DNA from: Bacteroidota bacterium
Lineage (GTDB): Bacteria > Bacteroidota > Bacteroidia > J057
Assembly: GCA_963169475.1 (NCBI GenBank)
Contig: CAUJFT010000338.1
Location: 1-14,845, forward strand
Reading direction: 5' to 3'
Length of the DNA stretch: 14,845 nt
In this document: positions 1-7,149 of the stretch, one piece after another
Numbering within the stretch: the stretch's first letter is position 1
How the letters are laid out: every line of letters begins with the position of its first letter
Notes under the pieces: generated by a model
The model's input: the letters and a program-made list of their open reading frames with translations, nothing else
What the model was told of the DNA's origin: nothing
Database searches by the model: none
Translations under genes and position numbers: made by a program

Positions 1-283
1 TTTTCTTATATACATCTGGGTTAGTATAGAAAGGATTACACTCCCCCGTAATAAAAACAGTGTCCTCTCCTCCCTCTGGACATCCCCATTCCCGATGATA
101 GACCGTTTTACTATTTACAAATACAGCTCCAATAAAAACCCCAGTCTTTTGATAGAGTACCTCTGCCTCTTCTTGCCAAATTCTTTCTGCTTTTCCCCAA
201 TATTCTACAACACTGTTATTTTCATGAAAATAGCCCTCATGTAGCCCAAGTGTAGCAAAAAATTTAATTGTTTTCATTCCCAT
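1..283 (-). CDS. Hypothetical protein, partial (C-terminus beyond left edge)
   Basis: An open minus-strand frame starts at an ATG (281-283) and stays open for 94 codons to the window edge, so only the N-terminal part is visible. It reads MGMKTIKFFATLGL...; a second ATG two codons on (275-277) is an equally good start. The visible part is acidic and probably cytosolic, with no signal peptide and no membrane segment. A striking stretch, VYHREWGCPEGGEDTVFITG (about residues 63-82), contains one Cys and looks conserved, but I do not recognise the family. The gene lies downstream of a small stem-loop (300-325) and of an IS630 remnant on the same strand. The sustained open frame and balanced composition make a real gene likely; the function is unknown. 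Confidence 0.6.
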   Translation of the reverse strand, partial: MGMKTIKFFATLGLHEGYFHENNSVVEYWGKAERIWQEEAEVLYQKTGVFIGAVFVNSKTVYHREWGCPEGGEDTVFITGECNPFYTNPDVYKK

Positions 284-299
284 ATCGTAAACTTAAAAA

Positions 300-325
300 T
301 TGGTTATTTATCTCCTCATAACCAA
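300..325 (-). terminator. Stem-loop with T-tract, possible weak terminator or 5'-UTR hairpin
   Basis: On the minus strand TTGGTTAT and ATAACCAA form a perfect 8-bp inverted repeat around a 10-nt loop, followed at once by TTTTT. The stem has only three G-C pairs, so a terminator would be weak. The loop contains GAGGAG, about 26-31 nt before the ATG at 283. It could end transcription from the IS630 remnant, act in the leader of the downstream gene, or be a protein-binding palindrome. The repeat is seen directly; its role is inferred. Confidence 0.3.
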
Positions 326-415
326 AATAATTTCATTTAGTCTTTTAAGCATAAATACGAGCGAGCAAAAAATAAGAAGTTTTTAAATCCGAATAATCAA
401 TAGTAAATATTTTTC

Positions 416-886
416 CTATATTCTCCATAACAAAAAAAACCTACATTTAAGGGTTTGGAAATCTATATAATCTTGTATTCTTATCCGGCTTGCTTTGAGT
501 TCCTTCCAACCCCTTTCGTAAATATTAAGAGGTGGGGAATAAGTAGGCAAGTAATAAACGAAAAGATTTTGTTCTTGCCACTTGTCTATATTTTCCATCA
601 AGAGCTTGGATTTATGAATAGAACAATTGTCAAACACTAATATGGTCTTTTTTGTCAATATTTTGACAAATTTATACTAGGGTATTGATGACAAATTCTG
701 ATGTCCCCTTGCCTTGTGTTGTCTCGAAAAAGAAACGATTTGTACTTGCAACCCCTCTTTTTAAAAAAGATTTTAGCTGGTAATCAAGCAGTTTTATCCC
801 TTTTTCTCCGCTATTATCCGTTTTGCTAAACTCAATTTCTGGCATTCTTCCTCAATCGCTTTGTGTACATCTATTTCTATTCGTAA
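416..886 (-). pseudogene. IS630-family transposase remnant (frameshifted, 5'-truncated)
   Basis: Three minus-strand pieces in different frames read as one decayed DDE transposase of the IS630/Tc1-mariner superfamily. Piece 1 (about 886-800) gives IEIDVHKAIEEECQKLSLAK and stops soon after. Piece 2 (845-672, 57 codons from an ATG) includes KSFLKRGVASTNRFFFETTQ and ends TSEFVINTLV-stop. Piece 3 runs from shortly after that stop to 416 and carries the family hallmarks LVFDNCSIHKSK (second catalytic Asp) and LPTYSPPLNIYERGW (the LPxYSPxLNxIE signature, Glu included). The shift between pieces 2 and 3 falls near 670-680. The first catalytic Asp region cannot be read with confidence (LLDYQLKSF where DE is expected), and the N-terminal HTH domain is absent. 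The remnant stops about 20 bp short of the neighbouring gene's stop codon. I found no clear terminal inverted repeats. The element is almost certainly dead. Confidence 0.75.
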
Positions 887-905
887 TTACATACACAAGT
901 GGCTT

Positions 906-1646
906 TTAATGATTATGCCCTTCGTGGCTTTCACCGGGCTTGGCGACTACTAATCCGGTGAATCTTAGTGTTTTTTGTATGGGTTCACTATTGGTAGTTA
1001 TGGTTACGGCTTTGGATTGCTGTCCGGTTTTGCCGGAGGAATTAAATTCGATTTCTACCTCTCCTTTCGCGCCTGGGGCGATGGCTTCTTTGGTATATTT
1101 TTTACCAGTACACCCGCAAGTAGGTTTCACATTGACGATGTACAAAGGGTTTTTTCCTGTATTGGTAACGATGAAAGTGTGTTTCACTTTATCTCCTTCG
1201 TTGATGTTTCCAAAATCGAAGGATTCGCTATCCCATTGTAAGGTGGTAGCGGGATAGTTTTTGGCGATGCTTATAAAATCTTCTGCTGGAGGAGGGGGAG
1301 GAGTGGCGGGCGTGAAGGCAGCAGAAGGCGGAGTAGGAGTAAGTTTGGTTTCGTTTCCGGTAGGAGGTACTACTTTTGTTTCCGGAGTAACTGTAACTTT
1401 GGGAGGGGCAGCTAAGTCGGCTACGGGTACGGAGGGCTTTGCGGCAGTGGGTGCAATAGCGGTTACTTTTGCAGTATTTTGTTGAATGAGTAATTCTCTT
1501 CTTGCGGTTTCAAGCAATCGGGATTGGGATTCTGGGGGTAATTGCTTCATCACTTTTTGTAGTTCTTTTTGAACTTTTCTGGAACCTTGTGCAAAAGAAA
1601 TACCAGAAGAAAACAAACATAATATAATGATAATCAGATTTTTCAT
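906..1646 (-). CDS. Secreted DUF1573 domain protein
   Basis: A 246-residue exported protein. Residues 1-19 are a signal peptide (charged start, IIIILCLF core, cleavage likely after SFA before Gln20); there is no lipobox Cys. Residues 20-60 look helical and basic. Residues 61-122 are a Pro/Thr/Ala/Val-rich linker ending in a run of five prolines. Residues about 132-232 are a DUF1573 domain, an immunoglobulin-like (ASH/MSP-type) beta fold: it has SFDFGNINEGDKVKHTF, then PTCGCTG with Cys177 and Cys179, and a closing GLVVAKPG. DUF1573 proteins are very common and often multicopy in Bacteroidota; their exact role is not established. The C-terminal tail HEGHNH is His-rich and might bind metal (inference). 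The ATG at 1644-1646 is followed directly by a good signal peptide, which fixes the start. A TAAATTTG promoter core lies 56 nt upstream. The IS630 remnant lies just beyond the stop. Confidence 0.9.
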   Translation of the reverse strand: MKNLIIIILCLFSSGISFAQGSRKVQKELQKVMKQLPPESQSRLLETARRELLIQQNTAKVTAIAPTAAKPSVPVADLAAPPKVTVTPETKVVPPTGNETKLTPTPPSAAFTPATPPPPPAEDFISIAKNYPATTLQWDSESFDFGNINEGDKVKHTFIVTNTGKNPLYIVNVKPTCGCTGKKYTKEAIAPGAKGEVEIEFNSSGKTGQQSKAVTITTNSEPIQKTLRFTGLVVAKPGESHEGHNH

Positions 1647-1701
1647 ATTAAAAATAAGATATTACTTGTTGAAAAATTTTGAAAGATTGATAATTTTAAT
1701 G

Positions 1702-1709
1702 CAAATTTA
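1702..1709 (-). promoter_or_regulatory. Candidate Bacteroidota -7 element (TAAATTTG)
   Basis: On the minus strand TAAATTTG matches the TAnnTTTG -7 consensus described for Bacteroidota primary sigma factors. It lies 56 nt upstream of the DUF1573 start. The flanks read TGTAAATTTGC, the same 11-mer that precedes the acyltransferase gene. A TTTG lies upstream, but 14 nt away rather than the usual roughly 19-21, so the -33 element is unconvincing. Confidence 0.45.
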
Positions 1710-1790
1710 CAGAAAATTATCTTCAAACAGTAAAAAAAGCAAAGGGTTAGAAGATTTTCGATTTTATTCACGGATTAATCATAGTTCAGA

Positions 1791-2687
1791 ATGGCAGCAG
1801 AAATAGGGTTAAGTGAGGATATAGATTATTTAATAAGAGGGTCATTATTTTTAGTGATGCTTGGGGTAGGTCTGTCCCTTACTTGGAAAGAGATAACCAA
1901 AATTTTTGCATATCCTAAGGGGATACTTGTGGGGCTGTCTATCCAATCCTTAATGATTCCATTTTTGGCTATCGTAGCGATTTACTACTGGAAGATGCCC
2001 GAGTATTGGAAAATCGGGTTCATAATCCTTGCCGCTTGCCCGGGTGGTACCACCACTAATTTTATCACCTATTGGTTCAGGGGTAATCTTGCACTTTCCG
2101 TAGCATTGACGAATCTGAACGCACTTCTTTCTCTGATTACGATTCCCATAATTACTAATCTTGCGATAAGGATATTTTCTGGAGAAAATACGATGATTGC
2201 ATTGCCATTTGGAGACACCTTACTTCAGATATTCTGGGTTACTATCCTGCCGGCTGCTGTGGGTATGGTTATCCGGTATTATTATCCTCTAATCGCCGCC
2301 AAGACAGAGTCAGTATTAAAGTATGTAACGATGGTATTTCTTGCCCTTGTCTTTCTGCTCAAGTTTTTCAAGGGAGGAGCGGTGTCTGTTACTTTTTCCG
2401 ACTTTTGGGTCTTGTTTCCACCTGCTTTGGCACTTAATGTATGCGGGTTTTTATTAGGGTATTTTATCCCTGCTAAAATGGGACTTCCGGTAGAAGACCG
2501 TATGACAATAGGGGTTGAGTTGGGTATTCACAACACAACTTTAGCTTTTTTGATAGGGGATACCTTGCTGAAAAACGATTTACTCATAGAGCCGGCTTTG
2601 GTCTATTCATTGTTTAGTTTCTGGACTGCTGCTGCTTATGCCTTTGTGCTATGGAGATACAAAGAAAAACTAAGCCTCAAGGTATAA
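1791..2687 (+). CDS. Bile acid:sodium symporter (BASS/SBF) family transporter
   Basis: A 298-residue inner-membrane protein with about nine or ten hydrophobic segments, the usual size and layout of the SBF family. Two family signatures are visible: ACPGGTTTNFITYWFRGN (residues 82-99), matching the CPGG(T/A)xSN-xx-T crossover motif with the following Gly-Asn, and ELGIHNTTLA (243-252), matching the ExGxQNxxLA crossover motif that helps form the sodium and substrate sites. Here His replaces the more usual Gln. Family members move organic anions such as bile acids, pantoate, pyruvate or other carboxylates with Na+; the sequence does not say which. The ATG at 1791 has no Shine-Dalgarno sequence, common in this phylum. 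The gene diverges from the DUF1573 gene and sits 74 nt before the sugar aminotransferase, with no strong terminator between, so read-through is possible but a functional link is not evident. Confidence 0.9.
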   Translation: MAAEIGLSEDIDYLIRGSLFLVMLGVGLSLTWKEITKIFAYPKGILVGLSIQSLMIPFLAIVAIYYWKMPEYWKIGFIILAACPGGTTTNFITYWFRGNLALSVALTNLNALLSLITIPIITNLAIRIFSGENTMIALPFGDTLLQIFWVTILPAAVGMVIRYYYPLIAAKTESVLKYVTMVFLALVFLLKFFKGGAVSVTFSDFWVLFPPALALNVCGFLLGYFIPAKMGLPVEDRMTIGVELGIHNTTLAFLIGDTLLKNDLLIEPALVYSLFSFWTAAAYAFVLWRYKEKLSLKV

Positions 2688-2761
2688 GTAGCAAAAGAGC
2701 CAAACAAATCAGAAAAATTAATAGTTAGGCACTTCATTATTATCATATAAAATTTTTACAA

Positions 2762-3886
2762 ATGATACCATTTAATAAGCCCTATTTGTCGGGGAATGAA
2801 CTTGAAAATATTAAAGCCTCTGTTCTTTCCGGTAAAATTTCTGGTGATGGCATGTTTACCAAGAAATGTAATCGTTATTTTGAAGAGAAATACGGGTTTC
2901 AAAAAGTACTACTTACCACTTCTTGTACTGATGCCTTAGAGTTAAGTGCATTATTGTTGGAGATAAAGCAAGGCGATGAGGTAATTATGCCCTCTTATAC
3001 CTTTGTTTCTACGGCAAATGCCTTTGCACTTAGAGGAGCTACTATCCGGTTTATAGACAGTTGTTCGGACAGCCCAAACATGGACGTTGCCCAAATAGAG
3101 TCGCTCATTAATGAAAAAACAAAGGCAATTGTCGTCATGCACTATGCAGGGATTGCTTGTGAAATGGATACGGTAATGGCACTTGCCGATAAATACAATC
3201 TTTTTGTAGTAGAAGATGCCGCACAAGCTATTGATAGCTTTTATAAAGGGAAGCCTTTAGGAGCAATAGGGCATTTGGGGGCATTTTCTTTCCATGAAAC
3301 CAAGAATATTGTTTCCGGAGAAGGCGGAATGATTGCAGTGAATGATTCTCGTTTTGCACTTAGGAGTGAGATAATCCGTGAGAAGGGTACAAATCGTTCG
3401 GCTTTTTTCAGGGGGGAAGTAGATAAATATGGGTGGGTAGAAGCCGGATCTTCTTTCCTGCCTTCGGATATAATTGCCGCTTTTTTATCTGCCCAATTGG
3501 ATAATCTGGAAGAGATTCAACGAAGACGCAAAGCAATATGGCAGCAATACTGGGACGGACTATTGCGACTTGAGCAAACAGGGAAACTAAGACTTCCTAA
3601 TATCCCTGATTATGCTACTAATAATGCACACATGTTTTATGTGATTTGTACGAATCTTGACGAAAGAGGCGCGCTGATTCAACATCTCAAACAGCATAAT
3701 ATTCATTCTGTTTTTCATTATTTATCCCTTCATGCCTCTCCCTATTTCCACGAAAAACATGACGGAAGACCTTTGCCGTGGACAGATTTTTATACTGACA
3801 CTTTATTGAGGTTGCCTTTATTTTATGAACTCACTGATGAACAAGTTCAATATATCGTTCATCATATTTTGCAGTTTTTTGAATAA
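2762..3886 (+). CDS. wecE: dTDP-4-amino-4,6-dideoxygalactose transaminase (WecE/RffA type)
   Basis: A PLP-dependent sugar aminotransferase of the DegT/DnrJ/EryC1/StrS family, 374 residues. It resembles enterobacterial WecE along its whole length: MIPFN start, SGDGMFTKKC, GDEVIMPSYTFVSTANAFAL (residues 71-90), MHYAGIACEMDTVMALA, the PLP-site VVEDAAQ (149-155), SFHETKN with the Schiff-base lysine at Lys181, EIIREKGTNRSAFFRGEVDK, and NAHMFYV near the end. WecE transfers an amino group from glutamate to dTDP-4-keto-6-deoxyglucose to give dTDP-Fuc4N in the cytosol, a precursor for O-antigen or other glycans. The match is close enough to support the specific reaction, though related sugar aminotransferases cannot be fully excluded. 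The dTDP-glucose synthesis genes (rmlA, rmlB) and a WecD-type N-acetyltransferase are not nearby. It is the first gene of the polysaccharide block; a 130-nt gap with a promoter candidate separates it from the next gene. Confidence 0.92.
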   Translation: MIPFNKPYLSGNELENIKASVLSGKISGDGMFTKKCNRYFEEKYGFQKVLLTTSCTDALELSALLLEIKQGDEVIMPSYTFVSTANAFALRGATIRFIDSCSDSPNMDVAQIESLINEKTKAIVVMHYAGIACEMDTVMALADKYNLFVVEDAAQAIDSFYKGKPLGAIGHLGAFSFHETKNIVSGEGGMIAVNDSRFALRSEIIREKGTNRSAFFRGEVDKYGWVEAGSSFLPSDIIAAFLSAQLDNLEEIQRRRKAIWQQYWDGLLRLEQTGKLRLPNIPDYATNNAHMFYVICTNLDERGALIQHLKQHNIHSVFHYLSLHASPYFHEKHDGRPLPWTDFYTDTLLRLPLFYELTDEQVQYIVHHILQFFE

Positions 3887-3962
3887 AAAGTAAAATAGTT
3901 TGTGTTGTATGGATAGAAAAGGAGAGTTTTTTTATAAAAGCAGAAAAAGTCGAAAAACTGTG

Positions 3963-3970
3963 TAAATTTG
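3963..3970 (+). promoter_or_regulatory. Candidate Bacteroidota -7 element (TAAATTTG) before the acyltransferase
   Basis: TAAATTTG fits the TAnnTTTG -7 consensus and ends 46 nt before the ATG at 4017. With flanks it is TGTAAATTTGC, identical to the core before the DUF1573 gene. No TTTG is seen at the expected -33 spacing. If used, it would start a transcript covering the acyltransferase and perhaps the genes after it, separately from wecE. Confidence 0.45.
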
Positions 3971-3983
3971 CCCCGATTTTATC

Positions 3984-3999
3984 AAGGAGGATAATATCC
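3984..3999 (+). promoter_or_regulatory. Shine-Dalgarno-like AAGGAGG overlapping an inverted repeat
   Basis: AAGGAGG (3984-3990) is the strongest anti-16S match I noticed in the window, but it lies 26 nt before the ATG at 4017, too far for normal use, and no ATG, GTG or TTG sits 5-10 nt behind it. It overlaps GGATA-A-TATCC (3989-3999), a perfect 5+1+5 palindrome that could be a protein site. Both lie in the predicted leader of the acyltransferase transcript. Function is uncertain. Confidence 0.2.
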
Positions 4000-4016
4000 C
4001 GATACAGCAAATCTCG

Positions 4017-5168
4017 ATGGAAAAAATATACTTCAAAGGGTTGAATGAGTTGCGGGCATTCGCAGCGTTAGGAGTTGTTTGGCATCACATAGAGTTATAC
4101 AAGAATAGGGCAGGGGAGGCTTCTCTCATGTCCACCCCTCTCCGATATTTGATTGAGCATTTAGGGAAAAATGGGGTGTATCTTTTTTTTGTATTAAGCG
4201 GATTTTTAATTACTTACTTGCTACTTGCCGAAATCGCTAAGAAAGGAGAAGTAAGCCTTAAAAAGTTTTATGTTCGTCGTATTTTAAGAATTTGGCCTAT
4301 TTATTATGCAATAATATTATTTTCCTTTTGGATATTGCCTTATATAGGACTCAATTTTTCTTTCTTTTCAGCAGAAACCCATTATCTTGGGTTAATGGAA
4401 AAATTAAATCAAAATTTTTGGTTACCCTTTTTTTTCTTTATGTTTTTCATGCCCAATGCCATTTACAGCGTGATACCTGTGGCAGGAGCAAGCCAAAGTT
4501 GGTCGGTGGGAGTAGAAGAACAATTTTATCTTATTTGGCCCTTTATCATCAATTATTTTCGCCAAAAAGCCATCTATGTTTTGGCGGGTATTGTGGTGGT
4601 CGTAGCACTTACGAGGGAAGCGATTCCGTATATGCCGCTTCATTGGATTATGCCGGAAATTGCAGCAAAGATTTTTAGAAGTTTTGTTATTTCGTTCAAA
4701 ATAGATTTGATGGCAGTAGGAGGAATCGGAGCTTTTCTTTATTATCAGAAAAACGAAACCTTAATGAGATGGTTAGAAAAACCGGCATTGGTTTGGGGTA
4801 ATCTTCTTCTTATTGCGGTGCTGCTGGCGGTTCAGTCTTTTATCATACCCCTTGCAGTTTGTTTCTTGATTTTGATACTTTCTGTCATTACAGGAAAACT
4901 CAATGTTTATAACCGAATCCTTTCGTTTCTAGGGGTGATTTCTTACGGAATCTATATGATACACCCTATCATCATGTTCTGTTGTTTCGCCCTGCTCCAC
5001 AAGCTACAGATTCAGAACGGGATTTTGTTTAACCTACTAATCTATACTTTGGTCATTGGGCTTACTATTCTTATCAGTCATTTATCTTATCAGTATTTTG
5101 AGTCTTATTTCTTGAAGTTTAAAGATAAATTTGCGGTTGTTTTAAGCTCTAATAAAGAAAATGGATAA
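4017..5168 (+). CDS. Acyltransferase 3 family membrane protein (OafA/YrhL-like)
   Basis: A 383-residue polytopic inner-membrane acyltransferase of the AT3 (PF01757) family. Hallmarks in order: LNELRAFAALGVVWHH (residues 9-24, with Arg13 and the catalytic-type His), VYLFFVLSGFLIT (54-66), FYVRRILRIWPIYY (84-97, the conserved R-x-x-R region), SWSVGVEEQFYLIWP (161-175), and SYGIYMIHP (309-317) near the last helices. About ten hydrophobic segments are present. There is no C-terminal SGNH domain, so this is the membrane-only form, of normal length. AT3 proteins use cytosolic acyl-CoA to O-acylate (often O-acetylate) sugars of O-antigen, capsule or peptidoglycan. Placed between a sugar aminotransferase and the polymerase and glycosyltransferases, it most likely decorates the same glycan. 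N-acylation of the Fuc4N amino group is a less likely alternative. Confidence 0.88.
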   Translation: MEKIYFKGLNELRAFAALGVVWHHIELYKNRAGEASLMSTPLRYLIEHLGKNGVYLFFVLSGFLITYLLLAEIAKKGEVSLKKFYVRRILRIWPIYYAIILFSFWILPYIGLNFSFFSAETHYLGLMEKLNQNFWLPFFFFMFFMPNAIYSVIPVAGASQSWSVGVEEQFYLIWPFIINYFRQKAIYVLAGIVVVVALTREAIPYMPLHWIMPEIAAKIFRSFVISFKIDLMAVGGIGAFLYYQKNETLMRWLEKPALVWGNLLLIAVLLAVQSFIIPLAVCFLILILSVITGKLNVYNRILSFLGVISYGIYMIHPIIMFCCFALLHKLQIQNGILFNLLIYTLVIGLTILISHLSYQYFESYFLKFKDKFAVVLSSNKENG

Positions 5169-5244
5169 TAAAAACGCGGATACAAAGTATTTTTTTGTTA
5201 CTTGCGTTACTCTTAAATACTCATAACCATAAATCAAAAAACGT

Positions 5245-7140
5245 ATGAAGTGGATTTTTTCAAAATTTCGGGTAGCTTGTGAAAAAAAAATTCCCGGAGA
5301 AGGATTGGCTCTTTTTAGGATACTCTTTGGCGTGCTAATGTTTTTAGAAGTAACAGAGGTGGACTACTTTCGGGAGCTTTTGTACTCTGATACGCCCTTT
5401 ATCGGACATCAATTGGTAAACTTTCACAGATTCCTATTTGCGTGGCAGATAATACTTATCTTCTTTATATTTGGATTGTTCACGCGGGTTACCGCCTTAT
5501 TAAACTATCTTTTTGGGTTGGTAGTATTTAGCGTTTTTCATAAATTTGAATACCATTTAGATTATAGCCTTACCAGCTTGAGCTTCTTGTCTATGATTGC
5601 TCCTATGGCTCAAACCTATTCTTTGGATAATCTATTGAAAAAAATCAAATACTCCCGTTCGGGATTTGACTTTAAACCCGATACCCGTACTCCCCAGATT
5701 TATTATTTCATCTTTATGTTTATGGGGATTGCCATCATTTATTTTGATTCTATTTTCTATAAATTAGCTTCCTCTATGTGGATGAATGGCTTGGGCATGT
5801 GGTTACCGGCTTCTTTACCAGAAAATACTTGGTTAGATTTATCTTTTATCTTGAATATTAAGTTCCTTTCCTTAGGAATGGGCTTTCTTACGCTGGTATT
5901 TGAAACCGTTTTTATCTTTACATTCTTTCTGAAGAAATGGCGGTTTCCGCTTTTCATTGTAGGATTAGGACTACATATAGGGATTGTGGTTGCGTTTCCT
6001 ATTCCTTGGTTTGGATTAGGGGTTGTGTTTCTTTATGTGCTATTGTTACCTGCGGGAATCTGGCAAAAGATATTCAATAAGTTTCGGTTTAAAGCCCCCA
6101 AGCTCACCATATTTTATGATGAAAACTGCCCAATGAGTAACCGCATGAGGTTGTTTATGAAACATGTAGATGCTTTTAATGCCCTTGATTTCAAAAAAGC
6201 GAGTGAAGCCGGCTCTTATAAACCCTTGGAGGGCATTTCTGAATCAGCGTTAAAAAACGGATTGTATGCCATTGATAAATCCGGAAACGTGCTAAACGGA
6301 CTTAAGGTCTGGCGAAAAGCCATGCTTTATCAGTGGTTGCTATTTCCATTTGGAGTTCTTTTATACATACCCGGACTTTATCACCTGAAAAATGTATTTT
6401 ATACCTACTATACGCGTACCTCCGAGACAGAGCCTTGTACAGAGGCGGCTTATGACTTGGGTTATGCTCCCGCTCCGGTGAACTGGGATAAATTAAAAGT
6501 AACACAAAGAATTACGTGGGGAAATATGAAGTCAAAATTACTTTTTGCTTTTTTCGTTTTCCTCTTACTCAATCAGTTTTTACTTATCTTCTGGCGTTCC
6601 ATCACCTTTGATGGTGTCAGGAAGATACCAGTGATTAATCATGCCATGAAATACTCCCTTCCGGGAAAGATTATCAGTGAGCATTTGGTAAACGGGCAGA
6701 AGTATCTAGGCTTAACAAGCCACCCTGTGTTTATGGACGTAGTGCATTTTGATGGATACAATCATATTATTGCCGTTGTTTACAAAGATGATAAAGGAAA
6801 AGAAACATATCTACCGATGATTAATGAAAAAGGACAAGCAGGATATTATGCTTTCGGAAGAAGGTGGGTAAATTGGACTTTCCGTACTAATAATAAAGAT
6901 ATAGACATGGAAACCCTGAAATACGGATTGATGAGATACTCCGCTTTCTGGATGGGGAAACACAACAAAAATTTTGATAATACCACTTTATATATAAAGG
7001 TGAAGAAAATAGATACTCCAAAAAAGTGGGAATATAATTTTCTGCGAAATCAAATGGCAAAACCTTGGATAGATGCAGGAACTATAGAGTGGAAGAACAA
7101 GCAGTTTACTGCCAATATTCCTGATATTGAAACATTGTAA
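5245..7140 (+). CDS. HTTM-DCC fusion membrane protein
   Basis: A 631-residue protein of several parts. Residues about 18-275 form a horizontally transferred transmembrane (HTTM) domain, related to the membrane part of vitamin K-dependent gamma-carboxylase: it begins GEGLALFRILFGVLMFLEV and has several hydrophobic helices and a conserved-looking HKFEYHLDYSLTSLSFL stretch. Residues about 286-385 look like a DCC1 (DUF393) thioredoxin-like domain: LTIFYDENCPMSNRM fits the YDxxCPxC start, but the second Cys is Ser (Cys295, Ser298). Residues 431-450 are another membrane helix, followed by a soluble tail of about 180 residues that I do not recognise. HTTM-DCC combinations are known in Bacteroidota, but their reaction is not established. 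The gene lies 76 nt after the acyltransferase and 9 nt before the polymerase/ligase gene, so it is probably in the same operon and may act on the glycan or its assembly at the inner membrane. Confidence 0.75.
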   Translation: MKWIFSKFRVACEKKIPGEGLALFRILFGVLMFLEVTEVDYFRELLYSDTPFIGHQLVNFHRFLFAWQIILIFFIFGLFTRVTALLNYLFGLVVFSVFHKFEYHLDYSLTSLSFLSMIAPMAQTYSLDNLLKKIKYSRSGFDFKPDTRTPQIYYFIFMFMGIAIIYFDSIFYKLASSMWMNGLGMWLPASLPENTWLDLSFILNIKFLSLGMGFLTLVFETVFIFTFFLKKWRFPLFIVGLGLHIGIVVAFPIPWFGLGVVFLYVLLLPAGIWQKIFNKFRFKAPKLTIFYDENCPMSNRMRLFMKHVDAFNALDFKKASEAGSYKPLEGISESALKNGLYAIDKSGNVLNGLKVWRKAMLYQWLLFPFGVLLYIPGLYHLKNVFYTYYTRTSETEPCTEAAYDLGYAPAPVNWDKLKVTQRITWGNMKSKLLFAFFVFLLLNQFLLIFWRSITFDGVRKIPVINHAMKYSLPGKIISEHLVNGQKYLGLTSHPVFMDVVHFDGYNHIIAVVYKDDKGKETYLPMINEKGQAGYYAFGRRWVNWTFRTNNKDIDMETLKYGLMRYSAFWMGKHNKNFDNTTLYIKVKKIDTPKKWEYNFLRNQMAKPWIDAGTIEWKNKQFTANIPDIETL

Positions 7141-7149
7141 CCATAGATA

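Noticed and set aside
672..845. A 57-codon minus-strand reading frame with its own ATG
   Set aside because: Its residues continue into the IS630 signature region in the next frame, so it is a piece of the decayed transposase rather than a separate gene.
940..1485. Plus-strand open frames of 74-105 codons opposite the DUF1573 gene
   Set aside because: They lie wholly antisense to a well-supported gene, and the Gly/Val-rich translation simply mirrors its Pro/Thr/Ala-rich linker.
5180..5196. ATAC-AAA-GTAT followed by seven T after the acyltransferase gene, as a terminator
   Set aside because: A 4-bp A/T-rich stem with a 3-nt loop is too weak to call as an intrinsic terminator.
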